From Rutstroemia sp. NJR-2017a BVV2 (lineage: Eukaryota; Ascomycota; Leotiomycetes; Helotiales; Rutstroemiaceae): a stretch of DNA of 64,000 nucleotides. Under the pieces are notes generated by a model. That model saw nothing but the letters and a program-made list of their open reading frames with translations, was not told the DNA's origin and ran no database searches. Shown here one piece after another: positions 34,168 through 45,802 of the stretch. Numbering within the stretch: the first letter of the stretch is position 1; every line of letters begins with the position of its first letter. The translations under genes were made by a program, and so were the position numbers. The stretch spans positions 422,001 to 486,000 of the forward strand of contig NJPS01000051.1 in NCBI GenBank assembly GCA_002946415.1, in the 5' to 3' direction.

Positions 34168-35044
34168 ATGTTCGCGACAAATCCTGCCTTTCAATGGCTG
34201 CATGAAAATGGCAAATCAAGATATATGGCGTCACCTCTTCACGCGCCGTTGAAGAAATATCCACACCCCTCTCTAGCTGGGCATTCTACTGGAGTCGACA
34301 ACAAGCCCCTCTACAACCTTTGGATGCCCTCCTTCTTCTCAATCTCATCCTCTTTCCCTTTCATTCAATCCTCCAGCCCGGTATCTGGAATAACTGCAGC
34401 TACAGAGACTGCCACAAAAGCAGAGGGAAACTCGAACAAAAATTGCTATTTTGATATCCTTGTCGATTCCTGTACATCAATTGCCCTCCTTGATGTCCGT
34501 AATACCACTAACATATGTCTTGTAGCTCCCGCAGGACGCATAACATTCAAGCTTCACGACGAAATCGTACCTCGAACTGCACGCAACTTTCGTGAGCTGT
34601 GTACTGGTCAACATGGCTTCGGTTACGCGGGTACCCCATTTCATAGAATCATTCCTTCTTTCATGTTACAGGGCGGGGATTTCACCAGGGGAAATGTAGG
34701 TCATATTTCTACCAATGGCTCGCCTACTAAAGAGGACAATTATTGATACTAAGACTTAGGGAACTGGTGGGAAATCCATCTATGGTCCCAGATTTGCTGA
34801 TGAGAACTTCGTCTTGAAGCACACCAAACCCGGGTTGTTGAGCATGGCGAATGCCGGCCGGAACACCAACGGTTCGCAGTTCTTCATCACGACTGTCGCC
34901 ACTCCGTGGTTAGATGGAAAGCATGTCGTATTTGGAGAAGTTGTTGAAGGAATGGAGCTGGTGAAGAAAATTGAAAGTCTAGGCACTCGATCAGGTACCC
35001 CGAAAGCAAAGGTCAGCATTGCCAAATGTGGTGTTGTGGACTGA
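34168..35044 (+). CDS. cyclophilin-type peptidyl-prolyl isomerase
   Basis: Exons 34168-34471, 34526-34695 and 34760-35044 give 252 aa. The cyclophilin domain starts near residue 94 and is complete. Catalytic and cyclosporin-site residues are visible: [24 protein letters not shown] and the tryptophan in [12 protein letters not shown]. The enzyme isomerises prolyl peptide bonds. About 93 residues precede the domain, serine- and proline-rich with some hydrophobic character; this could be a targeting region or partly mis-annotated leader. Intron 1 is 54 bp, contains a perfect CACTAACATA branch site and has no in-frame stop, so an unspliced message would insert 18 residues just before the conserved PAGRI strand. 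The spliced product restores normal family spacing, which is why I remove it. Confidence 0.88.
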
Positions 35045-35849
35045 GCTCTCCATCCGTCTCCACCGACGGCAACGGTGTAGAACAATGACTCGAGACGGGA
35101 ATTAAGATACTGATGAATTCCGATTGGACAACATGTTTCACACACTTTCGCTGTACTGGACTTCTCTCATGGGCAAATTGTGTATCAATCTTCAGATAAA
35201 CTTTCGTGTGTGAGACATTTACGACTCTGAAACTTTCCACAATAAAGAAAAATGCTAGGCAATAGGGTATGCTCGAAGCCGTCCCGATACTAGTTATGAC
35301 AGTTGACAGGTCCTAGCCACTTGGCAAATTCAATGACAGCGCAGGTGTAAGTCAATTGGTGGTCCCACCCCGCATGACCCACCAGCTATATGCACCAACC
35401 ACGGTTCTACGCCGTGGACATTTGAGAGTGGTCAACTATTTTCAAAAGTCTGTGGACGTGCGGAATTCTCAAAAGGAAGATATTGAACTCTGTTTGATTG
35501 TTGACCGATATATGATCAGCAAAATTGCTTTTATAACCCGGCCTCAAGTTGCCAGTGGCTTCCGCTGAAGCTTTAAGTAGCCACTTGCCCAATTGACATG
35601 AACTTTAAGACTCAGTATCAAAGAGAGATTGGATGAGGCTCCTAGGATTGTTCCTGCAGCAGATCATGTACCCGGGGCATGGTTGTCAATGTCTCAAGTG
35701 GGCTGGCTGAGATTTGCCCCTCCAACAAAACGCGGTCAAGTACTATACTATAATAAAGTAGTAAGTGTAAACTTTTGAACTCGATTTTTCGATTCCTACT
35801 CCTACAGATACATTTTGTTTAAGTGCCTTGAGTTCCAGCCGCCTTCAAA
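35045..35849. other. intergenic
   Basis: No gene is supported. It holds the 3' flank of the cyclophilin and the promoter of the glutamine-synthetase-like gene. Confidence 0.45.
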
Positions 35850-37187
35850 ATGGGGGAGCATATACCAGAAATCAATAATTTCCAAATCCTCACAACATTC
35901 CTCCAAAACAACCCCACAATCAAGTTCATCCAGTATCAATACCTGGATTATTCCTCCATCCTCTGCACCAAATTCCTCACCAAAACCTTCGCACTCACTC
36001 TCGCATCATCAAACAAGCCCGTAACCGCACCCCCTTTTTCCACCGCCGCCTGTCTCATCGACGGCAGTCCCGCGCCCGAAAACTGGGGAACAGGAGAAGA
36101 CCAACTATGGCCCGATTACTCCACCCTCCGCGTACTGCACTACCTCCCCGGGCACGCTAGCATGATGTGCCACATCCACGAAGGCAATCTGAACGAAGGC
36201 ATTCTAGGATTCGCCCGCGATCCCCGCCATCGTCTTATTCAACTCCTCAACGAAGTGCAAGAAGAGCAAGGTGTCGAGGTCCTCGTCGGGCATGAGATCG
36301 AGTTCTTTATCTGCGAGCCTCCAACTGTGAATGCGGTGCCCACAAAGCCAGTCCATACGGACAAATTGACGGGCGCGGTGTCGTGCACGCGGAATCGCTA
36401 TTTGGCGATTTTGGAGGAGATTGTGGCAATCTTGATGGACTCGGGAATCGCAGTCCGAGAGTTCCATGCGGAGGGGAACTCGGGGTTCTTCGAAATCAGT
36501 CTGGATCCTTTACCGCCTGTGGAGTCGGTCGATGAGCTGATGTATGCGCGAGAGACGATCAGGTCGATTTGCAGTAAACACGGGCTTTATGCAACAATGC
36601 ATCCGAAGCCGTTCGAGAGGCACGCGATCTGCGGTTCGCATGTTCATCTCTCGTTATCGAGAAAAGAACAAGAGATCGAAGACTCGTTCTTTGCAGGAGT
36701 GCTGCGAAGCTGGGGTGGCCTAGCTGCGGTTTACATGTCGAATTACGACAGCTATGAGCGAGTGCGGGAAGGCGAGTGGGTCAGCTGGGGGTGGAAAAGC
36801 CGGAATCACGGGATCCGGAAAATCAACACTGCGCACTGGGAGTTTCGACATGTGGATGCGACGGCGAATGGGTATATGGTTCTGTTGGGGATCGTATCGG
36901 CGGGGCTGATGGGGTTGAGGGAGAGGCTCGAGATGGAGATTAAGGATTCGAAGAGGTGGGCGTTGGAACCGGTTGGGTGGGAAGAGGCGAGGGAGTTGGG
37001 GTATAGGGATAGGATGCCGCAGAGTTTGAGGGAGGCGCTGGATAGGTTGAGGGTGGATTGTACGATGAGGGAGGGATTGGGCGTGCCGATGTTGGAACGG
37101 TATGTGGCGATGAAGATAAGGGAGGCGGATAATTTTAAGAAGATGAATTGGGCGGAGAGGAGGAATGTTGCGATTAGATATTTTTGA
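35850..37187 (+). CDS. glutamine synthetase family protein
   Basis: Single-exon protein of 445 aa. The catalytic glutamine-synthetase fold is recognisable by EIEFF (about residue 149), HAEGNSGFFEI (about 205), GSHVHLSLS (about 261) and NTAHWEFRHVDATANGY (about 326). These provide metal- and ATP-binding glutamates and the histidine and arginine of the active site. The protein is not the fungal primary enzyme (which is about 350 aa and has different motifs) but a glutamine-synthetase-like, amine-ligase type, as in the family that includes FluG C-terminal domains and bacterial gamma-glutamylpolyamine synthetases. It lacks the amidohydrolase half of FluG. The substrate is unknown, probably an amine or amino acid joined to glutamate. 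Confidence 0.85.
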   Translation: MGEHIPEINNFQILTTFLQNNPTIKFIQYQYLDYSSILCTKFLTKTFALTLASSNKPVTAPPFSTAACLIDGSPAPENWGTGEDQLWPDYSTLRVLHYLPGHASMMCHIHEGNLNEGILGFARDPRHRLIQLLNEVQEEQGVEVLVGHEIEFFICEPPTVNAVPTKPVHTDKLTGAVSCTRNRYLAILEEIVAILMDSGIAVREFHAEGNSGFFEISLDPLPPVESVDELMYARETIRSICSKHGLYATMHPKPFERHAICGSHVHLSLSRKEQEIEDSFFAGVLRSWGGLAAVYMSNYDSYERVREGEWVSWGWKSRNHGIRKINTAHWEFRHVDATANGYMVLLGIVSAGLMGLRERLEMEIKDSKRWALEPVGWEEARELGYRDRMPQSLREALDRLRVDCTMREGLGVPMLERYVAMKIREADNFKKMNWAERRNVAIRYF

Positions 37188-37973
37188 ACTACTACGGTGT
37201 CACCCAGCGACATCTTTGCCTTTTATACTTGCCTTACCGGCTCACCTGATCTGTATATTAGCCTATGCACTGTTATTGATATACATCTTATTCCTATCTT
37301 ACTTTATTGTGAACCATCAAGTCGTCTTATGAATCCCCTTTGTAAACTCTGATGTCATATTCAACATCAGCCGCACATCTGCCTTGTTGAGAGTTAGATG
37401 TTGATTGCGTCGAATCAGACAGGAAGGCAGAAAATAAAACGAATTTCAAAGTAGAGGAACCAATTGCCGTAAAGATGACCCAACCTATCTCTTTAATTTA
37501 TATTATCGTACTATCTATATAATTATATACAAAGTTCCTCCACCTCACCCACCTCTCCTCATTCCCTCCCCTTTCCACTCCTCGCTTCCTCACACTCTCG
37601 CCCGCAACCCGAAAGAAGAAGCAGAAAAAACCACAACATATATAACCCCCCCTATCAAGATATCAACGAGTGTGCGAATCATCCTATCCATCCATCAATC
37701 CATCCATCACTCATAAACCGCGTTCCAAACAGCCCTCCGCCCCAAACGAAAATAGAAGTATATCAAACCAAATCATCGCTCGCTCATCGCTAGTCTTGCA
37801 TCAATCTCCAACATATATCTATCTACATCATGAACGCACACAGCAAATAACTCAATCCAACACACTCCAATCATAGTATAAACAACATAACACAACCCCC
37901 CAACTAATCCCATCATTACATCCTATTCCACGCACATCAATCTGTGTAATCTTTTTTATTCGCCCAAGAGTAA
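37188..37973. other. 3' flank between convergent genes
   Basis: AT- and CA-rich untranslated DNA, no gene. Several ATATAT and CATCCATC low-complexity runs at 37500-37830. Confidence 0.5.
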
Positions 37974-40900
37974 CTACAACTCTGAGTTTCTGTCGATATT
38001 TTCTGGTTCGGGGTTATATATTATAGCTGATTCCCCTTCATTGATTAATTCTGTGCTAGTAGTATCGTCGAGGGAGAGGGATGGGACATCTTTCTCGGGC
38101 TCAACTGGAGCGAGGAGCTCGATTTCAGGTGCTGGGCTCATTTGCACCTCTGCATGTAATTCCCGCGACTCAGGAACAACCTTCTCCTCAACAAGTGATC
38201 CCGAGCCAGCAACTTCCTCATCCACCGCCCGTGGAACCTTCACCTCAATCTTCAGTCTACTCTCCACAGCCTGCAGCTGTGGAACTGTCTCCATTACCAC
38301 CGGCTTCGCAGTCGTCTGAATAACCACTTCCTTCACACTCGGGCTTTCAATCTCCATAACCGGCATCTGCATCTGCATCGTCGATTCGCGGAACCTCGAA
38401 TCCGGCGTCTCGTATCTATGACTCTGGATAATAATATCCGGGGTCGGCGACGAGCCCGGACGAAGAGCTAAAACTAGTACTACGAGAGAGAGAACCGCAA
38501 TCGCGATATTCTTGCGGTCGCGGATTGCGACGTGGAAGGCTTTGATGAGGAGTTCGCTGAGGGATTCGTCGCCGGTGGTGGTTTTGCGTTGGGCAGCGCG
38601 GTTGTAGATTTCTTTGAGTCGGGCTTCTTCGATGGCTTTGTCGTTTTGCTGCTGAAGACGTCGTTTTTCTGCTTCTTCTGCTTTTTCGGATTTCGATTTG
38701 GCTTCGGAGGCTTCTTTAGCCTTTTGGGCTGCTGCCTCTGCCTGGTGGAGCTTTTCAACTTCTGCTTCGAGAGCTTGTCGTTCGGCAAGCTCCTGTGCAT
38801 GGATTCGTTGGGCTTCTTCGTCTAGGGCACGCTCGGAGGCTAGTTCTTCTTCGAGACGGTGTTGGGATTCTTCTGCCATGGCCTTTTCTGCAGCTAACTC
38901 GGCCTCATGGATACGCCGAGCCTCTTCCTCGAGAGCGAGTTCCTTTTCGATGCGCTGGGCCTCTTCTCTGAGTCTGTTGGCTTCCTCTTCATCGCGAATC
39001 CTCTGCTTCTCCGATTCAATGCGTTGAGCTTCTGCCTCATTCTCTTCTTTCTTCCTTCGAGCTTCTGCTTCATTGCGTTGCCGATTCTCCTCGTCTTCTG
39101 AAGCTTTAGCTAAGAGAAATTCGTCCGCCTGCTTGTTGTTGGCGCCGATTTCGCCGGAAGGGTTTTGTGATTCCTTCCCCTTTCGTCTTGCAGTAGTTAG
39201 ATCTTCTTCAGCACGACGAGCTTCTGCTTCTTCCTCCCTAACCATTGCAGCTTTGGCCGCCTTAGCAGCCATTGCCTCTTCATGAAGACGCTGAGCTTCC
39301 GTTCCAAGACTTTCCCCGTACGTATCATCATCATAGTCGACAAAACTGTCGCTTCGTTCGCCCTTTTCTTCGGCTTCTTGCAATCTCTCAATGAGATCTT
39401 CCATATCTTCAACCATCCATGGTTGAACAAAGGGCTCGATCTCAACATCAACTCGCTCCATTTCCCTCCATGCGGCTGCCCATGCGCCGGCTCGCATTAA
39501 TCCATTACTGGCGAAGATTTTGACGTTGAATCGTTTATCGTCATCATCTGGATCAGCTTTTTCATATTTAACATCTCTCCTGCAAATATCACACCACGTT
39601 CTATCTAGTCTTCCCTTTCCACTTCCGAACCCGCTATCTTGGTCATCTGCAGAATCTTCGTCGCTAGAATGTAACGAGGGGCCAATATAATGTCCACATC
39701 TAAGAATTTTTGCCCGTGGACGAACAGGTAACTCGAGGGCTTCGAGGAGTCGCTCTTCGAGGACTTCATATGAATCCTGTGGATGCGGAAGGAGGATTCC
39801 GCGAGTAAGGATAGTTTCGCTAAGCTTCTCTTGCAGAAGATAATAGGCTTCTCTTATGCTGTAGAGATCTGCGCTGAGTTCTGATGACACGATGGCTTTG
39901 GTGTATGGCCATTGCAGAGGGAGGACGGTGACATGTAAAAGAACGAGGGGAGCTTCTTTCTTGGGTTTGAAGCGTGTAGGCGTGCGAGTCTTCGACGATA
40001 GTGAAGTTGGCGTACCGAGTCTAGAGACAGAAGGGTAGGATGGTTGTCGCTTTGCTGAGCGCGGGGACGCGAAAAGAGACGGGGCCGGAGATTGCATTTG
40101 TATGGCGCGTACGTTTGAAGGTGTTCTAAAAGGATGCCGAGTAATCTTTCGAGGGGAGCATGAAGAGTCTCTGGGTCCAGCGGAAGCACCACTAGGAAGT
40201 CGTGAAAATGCTTCTCCTGCAGCATCTTCGCCCACGATCGGAGAGTTCAACTCAACCAATTGCATCGCCTCCTTTGATAGGTCGAGGTCTCGAGAATTCC
40301 TCCATGAGGTACGAATACTGGCTGGCATATTGTAATGGACCTCGTCAGACGAATTAATTGAACTGCGACGACTTACAGATCCATGACTGTAGACATCATC
40401 GTCGTCTATATCTGCATCGTGCTGCGAACCATCGTCTCCACCCTCCACTTCTTCACCGCCATCCCCCCGCTCGGTTTCCACACCTACAGGGTGATTTTCA
40501 ATCTCATGGTGGAGCACACTATCGTCGTTCTCCTCCTCATCCGATTCACCGGCATCTTCAACCGTAGCTTTCATGCTAGTAAAGGTCAATTCCGTCCCAT
40601 CTCTCCCATCGTATGTAAGATCTGTGCCAGATTGTTCGTCGCTGTCGTCGGTGCGCCTACTGAGAAGGGAATCATTGTGTTCCGGTTCGTTGCCATTAGT
40701 TTGCGCACTCATTCTTGAATGTTTATGGCCTTGCGCGGTTCTCTGATAATCGTCTCGTTCTATACTCTCGACAACCTTTCGCGCAGCAGCTTTTATCTCG
40801 TTTTCAATCATCTTCATCTGCGACTCCCGTGCTTCGACTCGCTTTCGCTTCTCTTCTTTCGCTTCGGCAGAGTGGTGTAAGTCGGAATTATAATGGCTGT

Positions 40901-41186
40901 CGCTATCTTCGTCTTCGAGTATCGACTTTTCTCTTAGTTTGTGTAGCTCGCGATTGAGCAAAGAATCTCCATCGATGTGAGATTCATCCATCGAAGATTC
41001 TCCTCTAGGTTGTGGGTCCTCCAGCTGAGACATGTCTTCACCGTTATCCCCCACTTCCTCATGCACGATTGTTTTGTCGAGAATCTTATTGTCCTTCTTA
41101 GAAGTGTTCTCCCCTGGTTCGCCACTCACACAGGAGGAATCGACATAAATCTTGAAGTCTTCTGGCGGGGATTTAGATTTCGGCAT
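37974..41186 (-). CDS. large coiled-coil protein with C-terminal membrane segment
   Basis: Single-exon protein of 1070 aa. The first 400 residues are acidic, Ser/Asp/Glu-rich and probably disordered. A conserved block follows (VLPLQWPYTKAIV, then the long helix LYSIREAYYLLQEKL). A possible metal-binding CDICRRD motif lies near residue 528, and an earlier RCGHYIGP lies near 500. Residues about 610-850 form a long Glu/Ala/Arg/Lys coiled coil. One hydrophobic segment near 890-907 (KNIAIAVLSLVVLVLAL) could anchor the protein in a membrane, leaving about 160 residues beyond it. Homologues in fungal databases sometimes carry the label pathway-specific nitrogen regulator; I see no DNA-binding domain and do not support that name. 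A structural or tethering role at a membrane is inference. Confidence 0.75.
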   Translation of the reverse strand: MPKSKSPPEDFKIYVDSSCVSGEPGENTSKKDNKILDKTIVHEEVGDNGEDMSQLEDPQPRGESSMDESHIDGDSLLNRELHKLREKSILEDEDSDSHYNSDLHHSAEAKEEKRKRVEARESQMKMIENEIKAAARKVVESIERDDYQRTAQGHKHSRMSAQTNGNEPEHNDSLLSRRTDDSDEQSGTDLTYDGRDGTELTFTSMKATVEDAGESDEEENDDSVLHHEIENHPVGVETERGDGGEEVEGGDDGSQHDADIDDDDVYSHGSVSRRSSINSSDEVHYNMPASIRTSWRNSRDLDLSKEAMQLVELNSPIVGEDAAGEAFSRLPSGASAGPRDSSCSPRKITRHPFRTPSNVRAIQMQSPAPSLFASPRSAKRQPSYPSVSRLGTPTSLSSKTRTPTRFKPKKEAPLVLLHVTVLPLQWPYTKAIVSSELSADLYSIREAYYLLQEKLSETILTRGILLPHPQDSYEVLEERLLEALELPVRPRAKILRCGHYIGPSLHSSDEDSADDQDSGFGSGKGRLDRTWCDICRRDVKYEKADPDDDDKRFNVKIFASNGLMRAGAWAAAWREMERVDVEIEPFVQPWMVEDMEDLIERLQEAEEKGERSDSFVDYDDDTYGESLGTEAQRLHEEAMAAKAAKAAMVREEEAEARRAEEDLTTARRKGKESQNPSGEIGANNKQADEFLLAKASEDEENRQRNEAEARRKKEENEAEAQRIESEKQRIRDEEEANRLREEAQRIEKELALEEEARRIHEAELAAEKAMAEESQHRLEEELASERALDEEAQRIHAQELAERQALEAEVEKLHQAEAAAQKAKEASEAKSKSEKAEEAEKRRLQQQNDKAIEEARLKEIYNRAAQRKTTTGDESLSELLIKAFHVAIRDRKNIAIAVLSLVVLVLALRPGSSPTPDIIIQSHRYETPDSRFRESTMQMQMPVMEIESPSVKEVVIQTTAKPVVMETVPQLQAVESRLKIEVKVPRAVDEEVAGSGSLVEEKVVPESRELHAEVQMSPAPEIELLAPVEPEKDVPSLSLDDTTSTELINEGESAIIYNPEPENIDRNSEL

Positions 41187-42513
41187 TGGCCTCGACTACT
41201 ATTCGTCTAGAACACCGGGACGCGTGAAGTAAATACTGATAGGAAGCTATCGAGGGTTCATGCAGCAACCCGTCAATTAGATTAACGATTGGTACAAGAC
41301 TAAAGTTGAGTAGCACGAATAGCTGGAGAAAATAGTAACACAAGGTTTTTGCTGTGAACTCAAATAGAACGACAGGAATCGATTGGTGGTACGGCGTCGA
41401 GGTGAGGAAGAGGATTGTTTACACTGGCGGTTGCCATGGCAATTGTCGATAAAACGGGTGGTCAGTGGTTGGTATGTCGGATAAAATGCGAAAGTGGGAA
41501 CATGATAAACTGGGGGTTGACCATATCGAGCTCACGACGGTTAGTCCTTTTCGCATTAATGCAAATGTCGGTGAGGATGTTTATTTGTCAACGATATATC
41601 ACTCATACAAATCTCCATTCATCGCGCGAATTAGCGGGGAGATTCCTTTTTGATAGCTTCGACCGGAGCCATCTGCTTGTTGAACTGCGAATGGCAGACT
41701 CGGCCCGTACTGAAGGGTACTGAAGCATCCAGGAACACCTGAATGTCACTCCATGCGTGCCTGGACAGAGGACCCTTGATCCCCAGCTCGCAGATGCTCA
41801 AGGGTCCTACCTGCGGATGTGTGCTGGGCCGCTGGCTATTCATTCGCGATGCAGAAACTTGCTTTCTCGTTCTACTGGTAGTGCGCCCCCACTCCAGAGC
41901 GATCGAGATTCCGCAAGGGTATCCGTACAACGGTACAAGACTCGAATTGGTCGAGTGAGATAGAAGCGATTTACTCGAGTTGTCGCACGGCAGAATCGTA
42001 TGCGGATAGATTGAAACGGCTTTGGGCAACGGCAATATGGTCTGCATCATCCTCGCACGAGATCGGAAGAAAGGCATAGGTTGTGCGACAAACAACATCC
42101 GGAACCGCACAAAAGCTCCGTCTCAATGGAGGGGCAGAATACCTATTGTCAAAGTGAATGTATTCTCACAGTCCAATAACAGACCTCTCCAATAGATATA
42201 TACCTAGTAGGGTGCTGCAGGGACGTCGATTTCCAGGTTTATTCGGTACTGAAGTTGGAAGTTGGCCATGACAGCGCGCAACTTCCAAGGTTCTTTTGAC
42301 GCTATGGCGGGCACGGCGGGGTGAGATTCACTTGGAGGGGTATTTCCGTCTTTACAGATAAGACCGCAAATTTTCTTACTTTCATTTGATTTCAATCCAA
42401 GGTAGTTTAACTTTCTTCTTTACATTTATCTAGACGTTGCGTTGCCTGCGGTCCTCACACATCCAAAATTGAGAAGCCAGAAGTCTGAAGACCCCAAGAT
42501 ACAACCCGTCAAG
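41187..42513. other. intergenic between divergent genes
   Basis: No supported gene. A 159-codon minus frame starting at GTG 42110 has no ATG at its start and no family features. This is the promoter region for the coiled-coil protein (left) and the amylase (right). Confidence 0.4.
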
Positions 42514-44371
42514 ATGGGCGACATCAAAGAACAAAGTGAGTTCAAGGCTGCCCCACATGCCGAGCAAGCGCTAATGGTTGATCGCAGATGATCCTACCCC
42601 GGAGAATATGACCATGCTGCAAGCCTTTGAGTGGTATGTTCCTGACGATCACAAACATTGGCAAAGGCTTCACGACGCGATTCCCTCGCTCAAGGCCACT
42701 GGCATCGACAATATCTGGATTCCCCCGGGATGCAAAGCCTCGTCGCCTTCAGGAAATGGATATGATGTTTATGATCTGTATGATCTTGGGGAGTTTGACC
42801 AGAAGGGAAGCAAGGGCACAAAATGGGGAACGAAAGACGAGTTACTCAAGCTGGTCAGCAAAGCCAACGAAGTCGGCGTGGGAATATACTGGGATGCTGG
42901 TATGACGAATTTTCCCTCTTGGTCCTTCAGAATACTCTATGAATGAAGCCTTTGATGTACTTTCGAAAGATACCCAACCGGCATTTCTGTCATCATCTCA
43001 AAGTTCAAAGTTGTCTTGGACAATTTGAAAGTTGTTTTTGAAATTACCTCAGGATCTCATTTCATCTCTTCAAAATTTAAGATTGTTTTGGACGGTACAA
43101 AACTTACATGCATGAAAGTGCTAACATTTACTAGTTCTCAACCACAAGGCCGCGGCAGACCACAAAGAAAAGTGCCGGGCACAGGAAGTTGACCCAGACA
43201 ACCGTACGAAAACAGTGTCCGACCCATACGAGATTGACGCGTGGCTTGGATTTGACTTTCCTGGTCGTGGCGACAAGTACTCGAAACAAAAATACCACTG
43301 GTATCACTTTTCCGGGACCGACTACAATGCAGACAATGAGAAGACTGCAATTTATAAGATCCTGGGTGACGACACGAAGGACTGGGCAAACTCTGGGGAG
43401 GTTGATTCGGAGAAGGGCAACTACGATTATTTGATGTTTGCGGATCTTGATTATGACCATCCCGAAGTCGAGGCAGATGTACTCAATTGGGGAGGTTGGT
43501 TGGGTGATCAAGTGACAATTAAGGGGATTCGCTTCGATGCTGTGAAACATTTTAGTGAGGAATTCCTGAAGAAGTTCATCACTCTAATGAACGATAAATA
43601 CGGGCAAGGTTGGTTCTTCGTTGGTGAGTTTTGGAAGGACAGCTTGGACGACATGAGGAAGTACCTTGAAAGAATGGGCAGAAAATTTAGCTTGTTCGAC
43701 GCGCCTTTAGTACACAACTTCAGCTCATTGTCCAAGACTGAAAATGCAGATTTACGAACTGTATTCGACAACACCCTGGTTCAAACCGACCCTGTTAATG
43801 CAGTGGTACGTCCCCCTATCCCGAAGCGATATGATATCAACTGCTAACAAGCTAGACTCTCGTAATGAACCACGATACTCAACCCTACCAAGCCCTCGAA
43901 GCTCCCATCGAGCCATTCTTCAAACCTCTCGCCTACGCACTTATCCTTCTCCGATATGACGGCTACCCGTGCCTCTTCTACGGCGACTTATACGGCATCA
44001 AAGGCGAACACCCCTTCCCACCTTCCTGCGGCGGTGCCCTCCCAAATCTAGCTCTCGCACGCAAGTTATACGCCTACGGCGAACAGAAGGACTACTTCGA
44101 CTACGCTACTTGCATAGCCTGGGTCCGATACGGTACCTGGGACCGCCCATTCGGCTGCGCAGTCGTGATGAGCAATGCTGGTCCGGGCGAGAAGAGAATG
44201 CATGTTGGTGAAGTGCATGCCGGTGAGAAGTGGACGGATGTTTTGGGATGGGAACAAGGGGAGGTAACGATTGGGGAGGATGGTTTTGGGGTGTTTAGGT
44301 GTCCGGGAACTAGTGTGAGTATTTGGGTTAATAAAGATGCGGAGGGGAGGGATAAGTTTGGGAAGTTGTAA
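42514..44371 (+). CDS. intracellular alpha-amylase, GH13 bacterial-type
   Basis: Exons 42514-42535, 42588-42899, 43135-43805 and 43856-44371 give 506 aa. There is no signal peptide, so the enzyme is cytosolic, as in the GH13_5 group of fungal alpha-amylases that act on alpha-1,4-glucans inside the cell and in cell-wall alpha-glucan formation. GH13 motifs are all present: the start MLQAFEWY, DAVLNHK (restored by joining exons 2 and 3), GIRFDAVKH with nucleophile Asp246, FVGEFW with acid/base Glu276, and MNHDTQP with Asp342. Length matches the family. The first exon is only 22 nt. Intron 2 is 235 bp, long for this region, and carries an internal imperfect duplication. The last intron (50 bp) has a CTAAC branch site. 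The C-terminus ends at GKL without extra domain. Confidence 0.93.
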
Positions 44372-45802
44372 GTTCTTTCTTTGACTTTTACTATGACGTG
44401 TGTTCTTAGGCTAATATGAATGTTAGTGATGATAATATCTACAATGAATAGATAGATGGTCGGGTGGGTGGGCGGATTTGAGAGGGCGTCTTTTGGGTAG
44501 AGTTAGACATCTGTGAGATATCCTAGACAGCGAGAATTGATAGACATTCTGCAAAGCGCAGAACAACCTAGTGGTACTAGTGTAGCTTTGCGATTTACTT
44601 CTCTTTATAGTAGTATGAAGTACAACATTTATAGACATAGTTTCCGGTGCCTGATATAGTATCTGTCGATGTTGGAATCTATTTCCGGCTTTAGTTAGCC
44701 ACGAGCGCACCTTTCAATACATTGCAGGTTGATTATACTTCCAGATTAATTATCCCTCCAAAAGCCAACACCAAATGCCCTTACCCCCACACTTGCGTCT
44801 GCCTTTTATCAAAGATACATTCACGCCCTCCTCCCCCGCCCCCGCTAATCCACATGCCTACTAAGGCTCGGGTTTCTCAACACTATACCCCATATATCCC
44901 GTTCGCCTCTCTGTGGCTGCAGTTATTCCCCTTGATTAAATACCATATGTTCTACCTCTTCGCTAGGTTCTTTTTCGGTGGCTTCTACTACGCTTTAGGT
45001 ACCGTTTCTCTCCACCTTGTAGATCTCCAGGCAAGGTCTTCCTAATCATCTGCGATCGAAGCGCCAACTTGAGTCAACGATATAACCTTTTAGGGGGCAG
45101 AAAACTGTGTGAAAGTCATGATTCAAACTTTTTGATTTTCGAAGATATCTCTCTAGAAATGGAATGATTCATTTTTGGGGAAACAGTGCTAGTCAGGCGA
45201 GTGTTCCAGTAGTGAATCAAGGCATTTGTTTATCAGTAGAATGTTGTTAAACAAGTACATATGTGAATTTTCTTATATTTCCTTCTATAAAATCGAGTTA
45301 GAAGCGTGGATGATCTACCATGGCTGTTGGCTGAGGCTGGGGCTGCAGATTTTCACAACCACCCCCTACATTCTTTTCTATTTCACTTAACTTCATGCTG
45401 GGGAGAAAAGAGTATATAGGAACGAATATTCTCTTGCAACTTATTACATCGCATCATGGCAGACTTTCTTTAACAGGCTTGCTCTGATCCCGTCAGGATC
45501 AATTTGAGTTAAGCCAGCTCTTTCAAAGTATCACGGGCGATAATCATCGAACTCTGATTTGATATCTTGAAGTTTAAATCTAAATATAGAGGCGGCACGA
45601 TGGCTGTAGTCAGCTATGTGTTACATTCGATAGTTGCCGTATACTACCCCTACACCTCAATTGATGGATGCCTGAAGGGCGAAACAATACATGCTACTAC
45701 CGCACTCCTCGGAGCACGATATAAAAGCCAAGATGACTCAATTAGTATTGCACTCATCTATTTCCTCTATCCCTATGATTGTGAAGTTAATCCCCTCCCG
45801 TG
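44372..45802. other. 1.4-kb intergenic region
   Basis: No gene is supported. Short frames near 44854 and 45567 lack any recognisable feature. AT-rich from about 45050. Confidence 0.4.

Noticed and set aside
34472..34525. Reading the cyclophilin as a two-exon gene with 18 extra residues
   Set aside because: The extra segment interrupts a conserved strand and has perfect splice and branch signals, so it is taken as an intron.
37974..41186. Naming the coiled-coil protein a nitrogen regulator
   Set aside because: The name circulates in fungal annotation, but the sequence has no DNA-binding domain and has a membrane segment.
41631..42110. 159-codon minus-strand frame
   Set aside because: It begins at GTG with no ATG near its start and shows no family features.
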